From contig CAZKXU010000010.1 of assembly GCA_964556665.1 (NCBI GenBank), positions 1-53,335 of the forward strand: a DNA stretch of 53,335 nt. The letters run 5' to 3'. Below, piece by piece: positions 16,894 through 23,770 of the stretch. Each line of letters starts with the position of its first letter. Within the stretch, counting starts at the first letter, position 1. The position numbers and the translations under genes are program-made. The notes under the pieces were generated by a model, which ran no database searches, was not told the origin of the DNA, and saw only the letters and a list, made by a program, of their open reading frames with translations. This stretch comes from CAZKXU01 sp964556665 (lineage in GTDB: Bacteria; Bdellovibrionota_C; UBA2361; CAZKXU01).

Positions 16894-17718
16894 ATGTCGA
16901 AGAAGACCAATCTGACCGGTTCGCTTTTCGCCGATGCGGCGGCGGAGGGAAACCTCTCCCCGGATTCGGCGGGGCTCTTGAGCCCGCTGGGTGACCAGAT
17001 CGAGAAGGCGCTCTCGGTCATCCCGGTGAAGAACGTCGACCACCTGACCCTGGTCTCGCTCCTGATCGACAACACCCCGTCGATGGAATACGTGAACCCT
17101 GACGGGGCCAAGAACCCCAAGGGGATCTCGAACGCCGAGGCGGTGGTCGAAGGGCATGACCTGGTCTGGAGCGCGCTCAAGGACGCGAAGGGTGCTGGGG
17201 CGATCCAGGCCCACACCCAGTTCATCAACCCCTTTGGCGGCAACAAGGGGGTGTTCTTCGAGTTCCGACCGCTGGCAGGGGCCGACTCGCTGCAGGGCGG
17301 CAAGTACCAGATCATGGACTCGACGCCGCTCTACGACGCGAGCCTGCGGCTTCTCGGCGCTGTTTCGGCCGAGGCGCAGCGCTACCTGCAGAAGAACATC
17401 GAGGTCTCGACCGTGACCCTGATCCTGAGCGATGGCGAGGACAACGCCTCCCGTCATGAGGCCTCGGATGTGGCGGCAGTCGTCACTGACATGCTGCAGC
17501 AGCGCCGCCACCGCATCTATTTCGGCGGACTGAAGCTCGAGAATATCGACTTCAAGCGCATCGGCAAGGAGATGGGTATCCCGCGCGAGTTCGTGAAGGA
17601 GATCCCCTCCGATCCGAAGGCCATCCGCGCCTTCCTGCAGCTCTTCTCGCAGTCGGCGGCGGCGGTCTCGCAGCACGGCGCCGATGCCGATCTCTCCGGA
17701 GTGGGTCTCGGCATCTGA
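16894..17718 (+). CDS. von Willebrand factor A domain protein (YegL/TerY-like)
   Basis: A 274-aa vWA protein from the ATG at 16894, which has a GGAGG site eight bases upstream. Earlier in-frame ATGs lack one. The metal-ion-dependent adhesion site is recognisable as LIDNTPS (D59, T61, S63), T144 in MDSTPLYDA and D180 in ILSDGEDN. The middle DxSxS Ser is Thr, which should still bind metal. The family works as a protein-binding switch. In YegL and TerY-P triads it is encoded with a PP2C phosphatase and a zinc-ribbon kinase, both present just upstream. C/G-ending codons dominate. No signal peptide or membrane segment is seen, so it is probably cytoplasmic. Confidence 0.82.
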   Translation: MSKKTNLTGSLFADAAAEGNLSPDSAGLLSPLGDQIEKALSVIPVKNVDHLTLVSLLIDNTPSMEYVNPDGAKNPKGISNAEAVVEGHDLVWSALKDAKGAGAIQAHTQFINPFGGNKGVFFEFRPLAGADSLQGGKYQIMDSTPLYDASLRLLGAVSAEAQRYLQKNIEVSTVTLILSDGEDNASRHEASDVAAVVTDMLQQRRHRIYFGGLKLENIDFKRIGKEMGIPREFVKEIPSDPKAIRAFLQLFSQSAAAVSQHGADADLSGVGLGI

Positions 17719-17782
17719 GCTGCGTACTTACTGCCGGTATTAAAGGCTATGCAGCAGGGCCTACAGTCTGCTGGTAAAACTG

Positions 17783-17819
17783 CGCGGGGCGGCAGGACTT
17801 CCAAGTCCGCCGCCCCGCG
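17783..17819 (+). terminator. Strong GC hairpin after the vWA gene
   Basis: CGCGGGGCGGC (17783-17793) pairs with GCCGCCCCGCG (17809-17819). After a single bulged A, GGACTT pairs with AAGTCC. Only TTATTG follows, so it is a long but T-poor stem. It marks the downstream edge of the GC-rich block. Confidence 0.55.
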
Positions 17820-17861
17820 GTTATTGATGATGTTTTGTTGAATGTTTAGTAATGAAGTTCT

Positions 17862-17987
17862 GGAGGATGGCTTCTATAAGGTGAGCTGTCATACATCCTC
17901 CATAGTCTTTTTCAAAAGTTACGCTATATGTTTGTTTGCATAACTTTTAGAAAAGACTATATCCGCCGTAGCTATCTTGTAGGCGGA
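17862..17987. other. Three consecutive inverted repeats, unknown element
   Basis: (a) GGAGGATG 17862-17869 with CATCCTCC 17894-17901. (b) A 20-base arm at 17902-17921 with its complement at 17941-17960 (18 of 20 positions pair). (c) TCCGCC 17962-17967 with GGCGGA 17982-17987. The three stems abut and would form a row of hairpins in RNA. No gene is seen here. The stretch lies in the 505-bp gap between the vWA gene and the gene at 18224. Confidence 0.6.
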
Positions 17988-18060
17988 CTATATCACACAA
18001 TTCAGATCTACCATCCTATGAAAATCAACTTGTAATAATTTTGTAAAATCAGATTTCTCT

Positions 18061-18204
18061 AACACCTCCTTAATAATTATTAAATCTCTCAAAATAATCC
18101 ATTCCTACTGTTAATTATAAGAATAATTTAGTTACGAACGCTCTAACTCTTACTTTGAAAGTATGGAGGTGTTTATAGCAGAGATGCATTTAACACCTCC
18201 TTTT
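18061..18204 (+). promoter_or_regulatory. Attenuator-like leader with mutually exclusive pairings
   Basis: AACACCTCC at 18061-18069 (segment 1) and again at 18192-18200 (segment 3) can each pair with GGAGGTGTT at 18165-18173 (segment 2). The 2:3 pairing makes a 9-bp stem followed by TTTT (18201-18204), a terminator-like form just before the ribosome-binding site. The 1:2 pairing would prevent it. This is the usual logic of transcriptional attenuators and riboswitches. CACCTCCTT also resembles the 3' end of 16S rRNA, so a translational effect is an alternative. Confidence 0.5.
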
Positions 18205-18213
18205 AACCTTTAA
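18184..18213 (+). CDS. Possible nine-residue leader peptide
   Basis: ATG at 18184 opens MHLTPPFNL and stops at TAA 18211-18213, which overlaps the ribosome-binding site of the next gene (TAAAGGAG). A GGAGGT run lies 13 bases before the ATG. It lies inside the attenuator hairpin, so its translation could influence folding. It is too short to be sure it is translated. Confidence 0.22.
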   Translation: MHLTPPFNL

Positions 18214-18223
18214 AGGAGAGTGT

Positions 18224-19003
18224 ATGAATATAGAGCGACATGATGGGCGTCAAAGAGATGAACATTTGAAAGCAGGACAATTTAGACGAATTAAGGCAGG
18301 AGAGCTTGATTTTAGTCAGTTGGCTACGACTAAGGTTATCTCTGCTGCTCAAAAATTTATTATCCCTGTGCCGCCTTTTGGTGAATCGGGTGAGCCATTG
18401 CTATATCCGCAAGGACACGAGCAGGCAGGGCAACCGATTCTTAACTGGGAGAAGAAGCCTATTGGTACTCATGGGATAGTATTTTGGAATGAAAAGGATA
18501 AAGCTTGGCAAGCTGCGCGTGGTGATGGACAGGCAGTTATTATCTTAAATCAGGTAAGTACAGAACAGGCCGCACTTTTATATGACTTTATCCGCGCAAT
18601 TAATCCTGATCCTAACAAGCTAAGACTTGAGCAGGTTAAGGTCGTACTCGATTATGCTGCTAAGATACTTGGATTAAAAGATGTATATGACTCGAATAGA
18701 GCCTTTATACAGAGTAAGATGACCGGAGTTGGAGCGGTGCCACGCACTGAGGATGGTAAGGAGATAGAATGCTTCGGACATAAAAAACGTGATGAGCGTG
18801 ATATCTGTCAGGCGGTATTCGTCGAGGGTAGGGTGCTATTTGAGGGACCTACAGTTACTCCACAGGTCTTTGAAAATGGTGCTGTGATTGTAAAAGTTGG
18901 ACAAACTACAGCTGGCGTGCAGCCTGATATTTTTATGCAGACATATCTGTTAGCTGATGGGGGTAAGCTAACTGATCCTTCCAGGCAGCTTGCTAGTTTT
19001 TAG
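18224..19003 (+). CDS. Unrecognised 259-aa protein, NAD neighbourhood
   Basis: I do not recognise this protein. It is soluble, with no signal peptide or membrane segment. It begins with a charged stretch containing QFRRIKAGELDFSQ near residues 18-31. A middle part has GTHGIVFWNEKDKAWQAARG near 83-102, followed by helical segments. The C-terminal half has two Cys (ECFGHKKRDERDIC) and a probable beta sheet. The start is certain: an AAAGGAG site lies six bases before the ATG. It stands alone behind a 505-bp leader containing inverted repeats and an attenuator-like structure, so its expression is probably conditional. Base composition is like the NAD genes, not like the GC-rich block upstream. 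A palindromic repeat follows its stop. Confidence 0.75.
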   Translation: MNIERHDGRQRDEHLKAGQFRRIKAGELDFSQLATTKVISAAQKFIIPVPPFGESGEPLLYPQGHEQAGQPILNWEKKPIGTHGIVFWNEKDKAWQAARGDGQAVIILNQVSTEQAALLYDFIRAINPDPNKLRLEQVKVVLDYAAKILGLKDVYDSNRAFIQSKMTGVGAVPRTEDGKEIECFGHKKRDERDICQAVFVEGRVLFEGPTVTPQVFENGAVIVKVGQTTAGVQPDIFMQTYLLADGGKLTDPSRQLASF

Positions 19004-19005
19004 TT

Positions 19006-19087
19006 TACTGGGACCGCGGAGCTCCAGCTCCGCCTCAGTTTCAATCAATTCCACATTAAGCGGGCCTGGAGGCCCGCGTTCCCAGTA
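19006..19087. repeat. Nested palindromic repeat, copy 5, overlapping a gene end
   Basis: The left arm is of the GAGCTCC type and the right arm of the GGCCTGGAGGCC type. The outer TACTGGGA / TCCCAGTA ends are exact. Its right half (19056-19087) forms the stop codon and last nine codons of the minus-strand MarR-like gene. Confidence 0.88.
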
Positions 19088-19964
19088 TAGTAAGTTTCTT
19101 AAGTATACTTATAATATTCTTTAGTGTTTTTTCTGATTGTGCCTTAAGTCCATCATTGAAATTCTTTACAACAGCTAGGTCGATCCTTTTTTTTAAATTT
19201 ACCCCTTTTTGAGTTAGCTCCACCTTATATCCTCGCCTATCAATATCGGATGGTGTGCGTTTTAGTAATCCTTCATCAGCAAATCTTTGCACAGTGCGGG
19301 TGAGGGTGCTCGTGTCAAAAGGGAATAGATGAGTTAACTGTGAGGTAAAGAAATGCTGATTCTCACTTTCGTACAGTGAATATAAAACCTGACACTGAGT
19401 AATGTTAACACCTGCATCTAAGAAATTATCTCCTAAGATACCGGTGGATCGGCCTACCCTAGCGTATTCAGTATCAAGCGGATCGGCAGATGGGTGTTGG
19501 TGGTATTTGGGAGCTTTAATTGTATCTGCAAAACCTTTAAAGAATTGATATAGTTTGTTGTACTCTGATTTGCTAAGAGGTCGTAATGTTTCCTTGATTA
19601 CTAAGCTTGTAATTTTATCAAGCTGTTCCAAGATATTTTTACCAGACTGTGTTAGATGAAGTTTTTTAGCTCTTTTATCTTTACTTGATCTGTTAAGTTG
19701 AATTAGTGAGCGATTCTCGAGATCCTTAGCCATCCTTGAAACCCAACTCAGTTCAAGTTTTAGTTTGTCAGCCAGTTGAGAAATACTTTGATCCTGTTCC
19801 GCTTCAAGCGAAAGTAAAAATGCCTCATCTGAGTAGGATAACCCTTCACCAACCTCGTCCCCTGGTATTCCAAACGATAGGGCTATAAAGCGGCGGCGGC
19901 GCTGTAGTTTTAAAAGCAGATTAAAGATCTGTAGATAAAGGGCCGCACGTATGGCGCTGGTCAT
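19056..19964 (-). CDS. Double MarR-type transcriptional regulator
   Basis: This 302-aa protein is two MarR-like winged-helix units in one chain. Unit 1 (about 5-145) has an ISQLADKLKLELSWVSRMAK helix-turn-helix followed by the wing (RSSKDKRAKKLHLTQSGK). Unit 2 (about 160-300) has a shorter recognition region (LTHLFPFDTSTLTRTVQRFA) and wing (TPSDIDRRGYKVELTQKG). MarR proteins normally dimerise from two chains; here one chain could supply both DNA-binding heads. The last nine residues (LGTRASRPA) come from the palindromic repeat. The gene is divergent from the tandem-Nudix-like gene, and an inverted ATATTGC repeat (19978-20009) lies between them as a possible operator. The ligand is unknown; the surrounding NAD genes suggest a pyridine-type metabolite (inference). 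Confidence 0.75.
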   Translation of the reverse strand: MTSAIRAALYLQIFNLLLKLQRRRRFIALSFGIPGDEVGEGLSYSDEAFLLSLEAEQDQSISQLADKLKLELSWVSRMAKDLENRSLIQLNRSSKDKRAKKLHLTQSGKNILEQLDKITSLVIKETLRPLSKSEYNKLYQFFKGFADTIKAPKYHQHPSADPLDTEYARVGRSTGILGDNFLDAGVNITQCQVLYSLYESENQHFFTSQLTHLFPFDTSTLTRTVQRFADEGLLKRTPSDIDRRGYKVELTQKGVNLKKRIDLAVVKNFNDGLKAQSEKTLKNIISILKKLTILGTRASRPA

Positions 19965-19977
19965 AAATTGTCGCTAT

Positions 19978-20009
19978 ATATTGCAACTGCACGTAAATGC
20001 TAGCAATAT
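19978..20009. promoter_or_regulatory. Inverted repeat between double-MarR and tandem-Nudix-like genes
   Basis: ATATTGC (19978-19984) and GCAATAT (20003-20009) are exact inverted repeats in the 116-bp divergent promoter region. The reverse-strand reading at 19996-20009 (ATATTGCTAGCATT) resembles the sites upstream of nadE and of the carbonic-anhydrase-like gene. It may be an operator for the adjacent MarR-type protein. Confidence 0.4.
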
Positions 20010-20080
20010 TATGTGCACATAGCAAGTAATTCAAAGCTACAAAGTCTATGATTTATTCATAACACTCCGTGTAGAAGCCT

Positions 20081-22639
20081 ATGAAACCAGAACAATTACC
20101 GTATGCCCGCTCTCATCCTCAGTTAGGAGAGGCTGTATTTAGATTCGAGGAGAGAGGAATGGGTCACATTTTAGAGAGGCGTGACAATTTATTTGAAAAC
20201 TTAAGAGGAAGGGTTACACATCAGCAATTAATAGGTAAGGATTTAGAGGACTTCACTAAAGCAGAGCAGGATCAGATTAGTTTACTGCGTAAAACTATAA
20301 TTCTCATCCGTCTGACCTGGGAACGGATGGCTAGAGAAGGTAATGATGTTGAGCCCGATACAGAAGAGAGGCTACTTGATATACTTACAAGACGGGGTGC
20401 CTTAGTCGTTACTCTGGAAAAAATTGAAAAATCTGCCCTCGCTTATACAAAAGATCCTCCAAGAACATTGGTGGGCTGCGGTGTAGCCATAACAGATGAA
20501 GAGTCTTTTTATGATGCGCATGATATCTCACCCTCATTAAGAGAGCGAATAGGCACAAGGAAAATTATAAGAGGTATAAGAGCATTCGTAAATCAAGAGG
20601 GCCATGATGCTGCGCCGTATGGAGGTGCTCTAAGTCTTATTACGGAAAGGTTACATGCTTGGGGAGAAGGTGCGGTAACTTTAACTAAAATCGTAGTTGA
20701 GCCTAAGCATCTTGCTTATACCTGGTCGCGTAATGCATTTGTGCCGCGAGGGTATTCTCCAACCGGTGAAACTGTATATGAACAGGCAAAGCAGCGTGAT
20801 GGAAGTGAAGTTAGGCTTGGTCTTGAATGGTACGCACATCCACCACTAGATAAGCAGGGAGAGGAGATAGTTGATGAGCACCGTGAAAAAGTCTCTTCGA
20901 CGGTCGTTGGTTTAAAAAAGTTAGCGCTGGTATCGACGGGCTATATAACTCAAGGAAAATTTTGGCTTGTTCAATCACCGCATCCAGCTTTAGTTGATAC
21001 ATTGGCAGCCGAAAATCCCGACACTATTTTTATCGCCATTGATCCAACTGGCAAAAAAGTGGGTAGTCGATACGGAAATGTTAGATATTACTCGAAGGAG
21101 GATTTTCTAGCAGAGGCAGTTGTATATAAAATAAATGGAACAGTCAGCATTCTTGATAAAGAATCAGCAGCATCAAATATCGATAGATTGAAAACCGCAT
21201 TCGCAGATGGAGCGATAGCTATAGATCTTATTCCAGCTGAAAATTTAGAGGAATATCTTAAATCCCTAACTGCTAATGGTTTTAGAGTAATCAGGGTTGA
21301 TAAAAATAGAAAAAGTGAATTTATAGTAGTTTCCGAGAAGGTCGACCCAGGTATCGGAGTAGAGTTAAAAATAGATGAAGATGCAGTTTTAATAGCAGGG
21401 GAAAAAACTATACTTAACGGTAGAGTATTCAAACATAAAGAAACAGGTAAAAAAGTAGAGATGGTAAGGCGTGAGCCTCCTGAAGCTATAGATCTTTTGA
21501 TATTACAGGGTGATCAGGTAGTATTACGCACCGGTTATCCACGCCCTTTGATAAGAACATTTAGTCCGGATTTTTCAGGGTATACACGGGAGTCAGTCTC
21601 TGCGCTATTTCATCCCGATCAAGAGTTAATTCCACAGCTACTCACTATTTTAAAAGAGCGGGTTGGAATTGATGGGAAGGACATTGAGGTTATTTCAGAG
21701 CCATTCCCATTTTTATCCTCTGCGCATGGAATAGGTGAGGGCATTGTATCAGTAGCAGTAAGAATAAAGGCAGGGGTAACAGTAGGAAATCCAAGTCCTG
21801 CTATCTCAGGTTTCCCATACTCCGGAGCACTTAGCAAAGCTAGTGTACGTTCTATGTTGCAGTCCTGTGTCACGGCTGCGGTAGATGATCGAAGACTTGG
21901 CCTAGAGCTTTATGTTGATAGTCTGCGTACAGGCCGTATGCTTGGTAGTTGGCCTGATAGAAGAATAAAGTTGGAGGATCAGGGTACTTCTAAAATTCCA
22001 ACCATTCCTGTTATCAAATTATTTAGACATCCAAAAATGAGAGACTTTGTAGAGATCGATGAGGCTTTATCATTTTTGGAGATTCATCGTGTCAGAGTAA
22101 GGGAGTTAGATAGCAAAGGAAGTGCAACTACAACGGATCCGGTTATCAGAGATTATGCTACCGCAGCTGCGAGCAGAGACTTTAGCCAGAGCTCGGCGGT
22201 AATATTACCTTTAATCCGCACCTCCGATAAAGGCATTTTAGTCGGTCATAAAATTATAGATACCCCGATAGCACAGGAGTTTACTGAATCTTCTAGGCTG
22301 ACTACTATCCCACAGTTTTTATTTCCACCAAGCTGCATAGATCATGAAACTAGCTGTGTCTATATAAAGAATAAATTAGAGGAAGCGGGCATTAAGGTTA
22401 AATCGATACAGGCTTTGGGTAGAGGAAACTTTGTCTCGCCAGGTATTACAAATCAACGCGATTATTACTTTGCAGTAGAGATTGAGAATTCTAGAGAAGC
22501 AGAAAAACATTTTTCCTGGATACCAGGTCAAGAGGTGTTTGAGTCCTTCCGTAATTCAATACCAACATTAGATGCTGCATACCTAACAGCTATCTTTAGG
22601 TTGGCTCATGCAGAAGGGTGGTTTAATAAAAAAAACTAG
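20081..22639 (+). CDS. Large protein with tandem Nudix-like (pseudo-Nudix) domains
   Basis: Of this 852-aa protein, residues about 413-852 align by eye with the C-terminal part of the methyltransferase fusion at 5989: VSEKVDPGIGVEL, RTGYPRPLI, VSPGITNQRDYYFAVEI, LTAIFRLAHAEG. The shared part looks like two Nudix folds, with strands resembling the Nudix substrate sheet and loops such as PFPFLSSAHG. The REx2EE catalytic box is missing in both, so hydrolysis is unlikely. Residues about 310-412 may be a decayed Rossmann domain in the place of the methyltransferase (FIAIDPTGKKVGSRYGNVRY). The first 300 residues are not recognised. It is divergent from the double-MarR gene and its stop overlaps that of the convergent double-Lrp gene (CTAG at 22636-22639). 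Ligand binding linked to NAD is inference. Confidence 0.6.
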   Translation: MKPEQLPYARSHPQLGEAVFRFEERGMGHILERRDNLFENLRGRVTHQQLIGKDLEDFTKAEQDQISLLRKTIILIRLTWERMAREGNDVEPDTEERLLDILTRRGALVVTLEKIEKSALAYTKDPPRTLVGCGVAITDEESFYDAHDISPSLRERIGTRKIIRGIRAFVNQEGHDAAPYGGALSLITERLHAWGEGAVTLTKIVVEPKHLAYTWSRNAFVPRGYSPTGETVYEQAKQRDGSEVRLGLEWYAHPPLDKQGEEIVDEHREKVSSTVVGLKKLALVSTGYITQGKFWLVQSPHPALVDTLAAENPDTIFIAIDPTGKKVGSRYGNVRYYSKEDFLAEAVVYKINGTVSILDKESAASNIDRLKTAFADGAIAIDLIPAENLEEYLKSLTANGFRVIRVDKNRKSEFIVVSEKVDPGIGVELKIDEDAVLIAGEKTILNGRVFKHKETGKKVEMVRREPPEAIDLLILQGDQVVLRTGYPRPLIRTFSPDFSGYTRESVSALFHPDQELIPQLLTILKERVGIDGKDIEVISEPFPFLSSAHGIGEGIVSVAVRIKAGVTVGNPSPAISGFPYSGALSKASVRSMLQSCVTAAVDDRRLGLELYVDSLRTGRMLGSWPDRRIKLEDQGTSKIPTIPVIKLFRHPKMRDFVEIDEALSFLEIHRVRVRELDSKGSATTTDPVIRDYATAAASRDFSQSSAVILPLIRTSDKGILVGHKIIDTPIAQEFTESSRLTTIPQFLFPPSCIDHETSCVYIKNKLEEAGIKVKSIQALGRGNFVSPGITNQRDYYFAVEIENSREAEKHFSWIPGQEVFESFRNSIPTLDAAYLTAIFRLAHAEGWFNKKN

Positions 22640-23598
22640 GCAGGATAGTAGCGCAGCTTCAAATCGCGGAAGCGGTTTAAAACCTGGATGTTATTAATAG
22701 AGCCACTAAAACGCTCATAGATCTGTTCAATAATTTCAGTAACCTTTTCTGATGAATCAACCTCTATTCCAAGCTCTATATCCCATATTCCTAAACACTC
22801 AAGTATAAATGTTATGTGAGGATGAGTTTCTGCAAATTGGTGTAGTGCGGCGACTAGATCTGGATTAACACCACGTGCAAAGATTAATAAGCTATAGGAT
22901 TGTAGTCCTACTAGGCGTGTATTAACTGCGTAAGAAAAACCCATCAAAATCCCACGCTCCTCAAGTTTTTTAATTCTTAACTCTAAGGTGGAAAGAGGAA
23001 CAGCAATCTGTAAAGCAAGATCACGGTGAGAGCGGTATCTCTTGGACACAAGTCCTTGTAAGACTTTATGATCAAGATCGTCAATTTGGTGTATTTCCTT
23101 TGAGCGACCAATTGTAATGGAAGGCGAGCTAAACTTTTTAGTCGAGAGAAACTTATGACTAAAGATGGTTCTAGAATACTGACAGGAAACCTGTTTTTCA
23201 AAAAAGATATCTGGAAATCTTCGTGATAACCCACCTAAAATATCAAGCATTGGGTAGACGCTTTTTGTAACAATCTCAACGCCGTATTGGTGACCGCCAC
23301 CAATCTCACCAAGCCAGATAATTGAAGGCACTATCGCCATGCTGCGCAATAATTCCTCCTTGGTCTTTTTCTTCTGCGAGCTGCTGAAGGAAAAATAGAG
23401 ATTAAAATGGGTGTAGCCAATTGCATGTGTATTAATTATTGGAATCATTAAAATGATCCCCTTTTCTTGGAGGCGATTTAAGCAATAACGGATGGTATGT
23501 TCACGATAACCGGTTTCCTTTCTGATCTGCTCAATAGGCATCTCTGTCCGCAGCTCGGTACAGGCAATAATGTCACGTTCCTTATGGTTAAGTATCAT
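22636..23598 (-). CDS. Double Lrp/AsnC-type transcriptional regulator
   Basis: This 320-aa protein is two Lrp/AsnC units in tandem. The first helix-turn-helix is at about 5-55 (EQIRKETGYREHTIRYCLNR), followed by an effector-binding-like region. The second is at about 180-225 (RDLALQIAVPLSTLELRIKK), followed by a RAM-type domain (VGLQSYSLLIFARG, FILECLGIWDIELGIEV). Lrp proteins bind DNA as dimers and respond to small molecules, usually amino acids. An internal duplication makes an obligate pair. It sits between the tandem-Nudix-like gene and pncA on the pncA strand. ATCCATCT / AGATGGAT inverted repeats (23597-23604, 23634-23641) overlap its start, and a TATAGATATAACA motif related to the pncA upstream site lies at 23604-23616, so autoregulation is plausible. 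Confidence 0.75.
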   Translation of the reverse strand: MILNHKERDIIACTELRTEMPIEQIRKETGYREHTIRYCLNRLQEKGIILMIPIINTHAIGYTHFNLYFSFSSSQKKKTKEELLRSMAIVPSIIWLGEIGGGHQYGVEIVTKSVYPMLDILGGLSRRFPDIFFEKQVSCQYSRTIFSHKFLSTKKFSSPSITIGRSKEIHQIDDLDHKVLQGLVSKRYRSHRDLALQIAVPLSTLELRIKKLEERGILMGFSYAVNTRLVGLQSYSLLIFARGVNPDLVAALHQFAETHPHITFILECLGIWDIELGIEVDSSEKVTEIIEQIYERFSGSINNIQVLNRFRDLKLRYYPA

Positions 23599-23641
23599 CC
23601 ATCTATAGATATAACAAATCGATGCTGGTTAAAAGATGGAT
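23597..23641. promoter_or_regulatory. Candidate autoregulatory site of the double Lrp gene
   Basis: ATCCATCT (23597-23604) and AGATGGAT (23634-23641) are exact inverted repeats flanking the start codon. TATAGATATAACA (23604-23616) between them resembles, in reverse orientation, the 16-mer upstream of pncA and of the carbonic-anhydrase-like gene. Confidence 0.4.
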
Positions 23642-23682
23642 ATGGGACGTAAATCTTTGGAACCTATCTGAGAAATTTCTTT

Positions 23683-23761
23683 ACTGGGAACGCGGAGCTC
23701 CAGCTCCGCTTATGTGCAGTTGAACGCATTTTTCGCGGAGCTGGAGCTCCGCGTTCCCAGT
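23683..23761. repeat. Nested palindromic repeat, copy 6 (GAGCTC arms)
   Basis: The arms are GCGGAGCTCCAGCTCCGC and its mirror GCGGAGCTGGAGCTCCGC, and the outer ACTGGGAAC / GTTCCCAGT ends are exact. It lies between pncA and the double-Lrp gene, nine bases from the pncA stop. Confidence 0.92.
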
Positions 23762-23770
23762 TAAAGGAAT

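Larger units (their letters stand above)
12765..17819. other. GC-rich compositional island carrying the phosphatase-kinase-hydrolase-vWA block
   Basis: Sampled lines rise from about 30/60 G+C in the phosphatase and kinase genes to 35/60 and 41/60 in the hydrolase (16141-16200, 16381-16440). Lines on either side reach only 17-19/60 (21121-21180, 11341-11400). Codons in 15673-17718 end almost always in C or G. The island ends at a GC-rich hairpin (17783-17819). I infer a separate origin. Confidence 0.6.

Noticed and set aside
15643..17676. Minus-strand frames of 283 and 269 codons opposite the hydrolase and vWA genes
   Set aside because: Composition is Arg/His/Leu-rich antisense shadow. The plus strand has catalytic and MIDAS motifs and good ribosome-binding sites.
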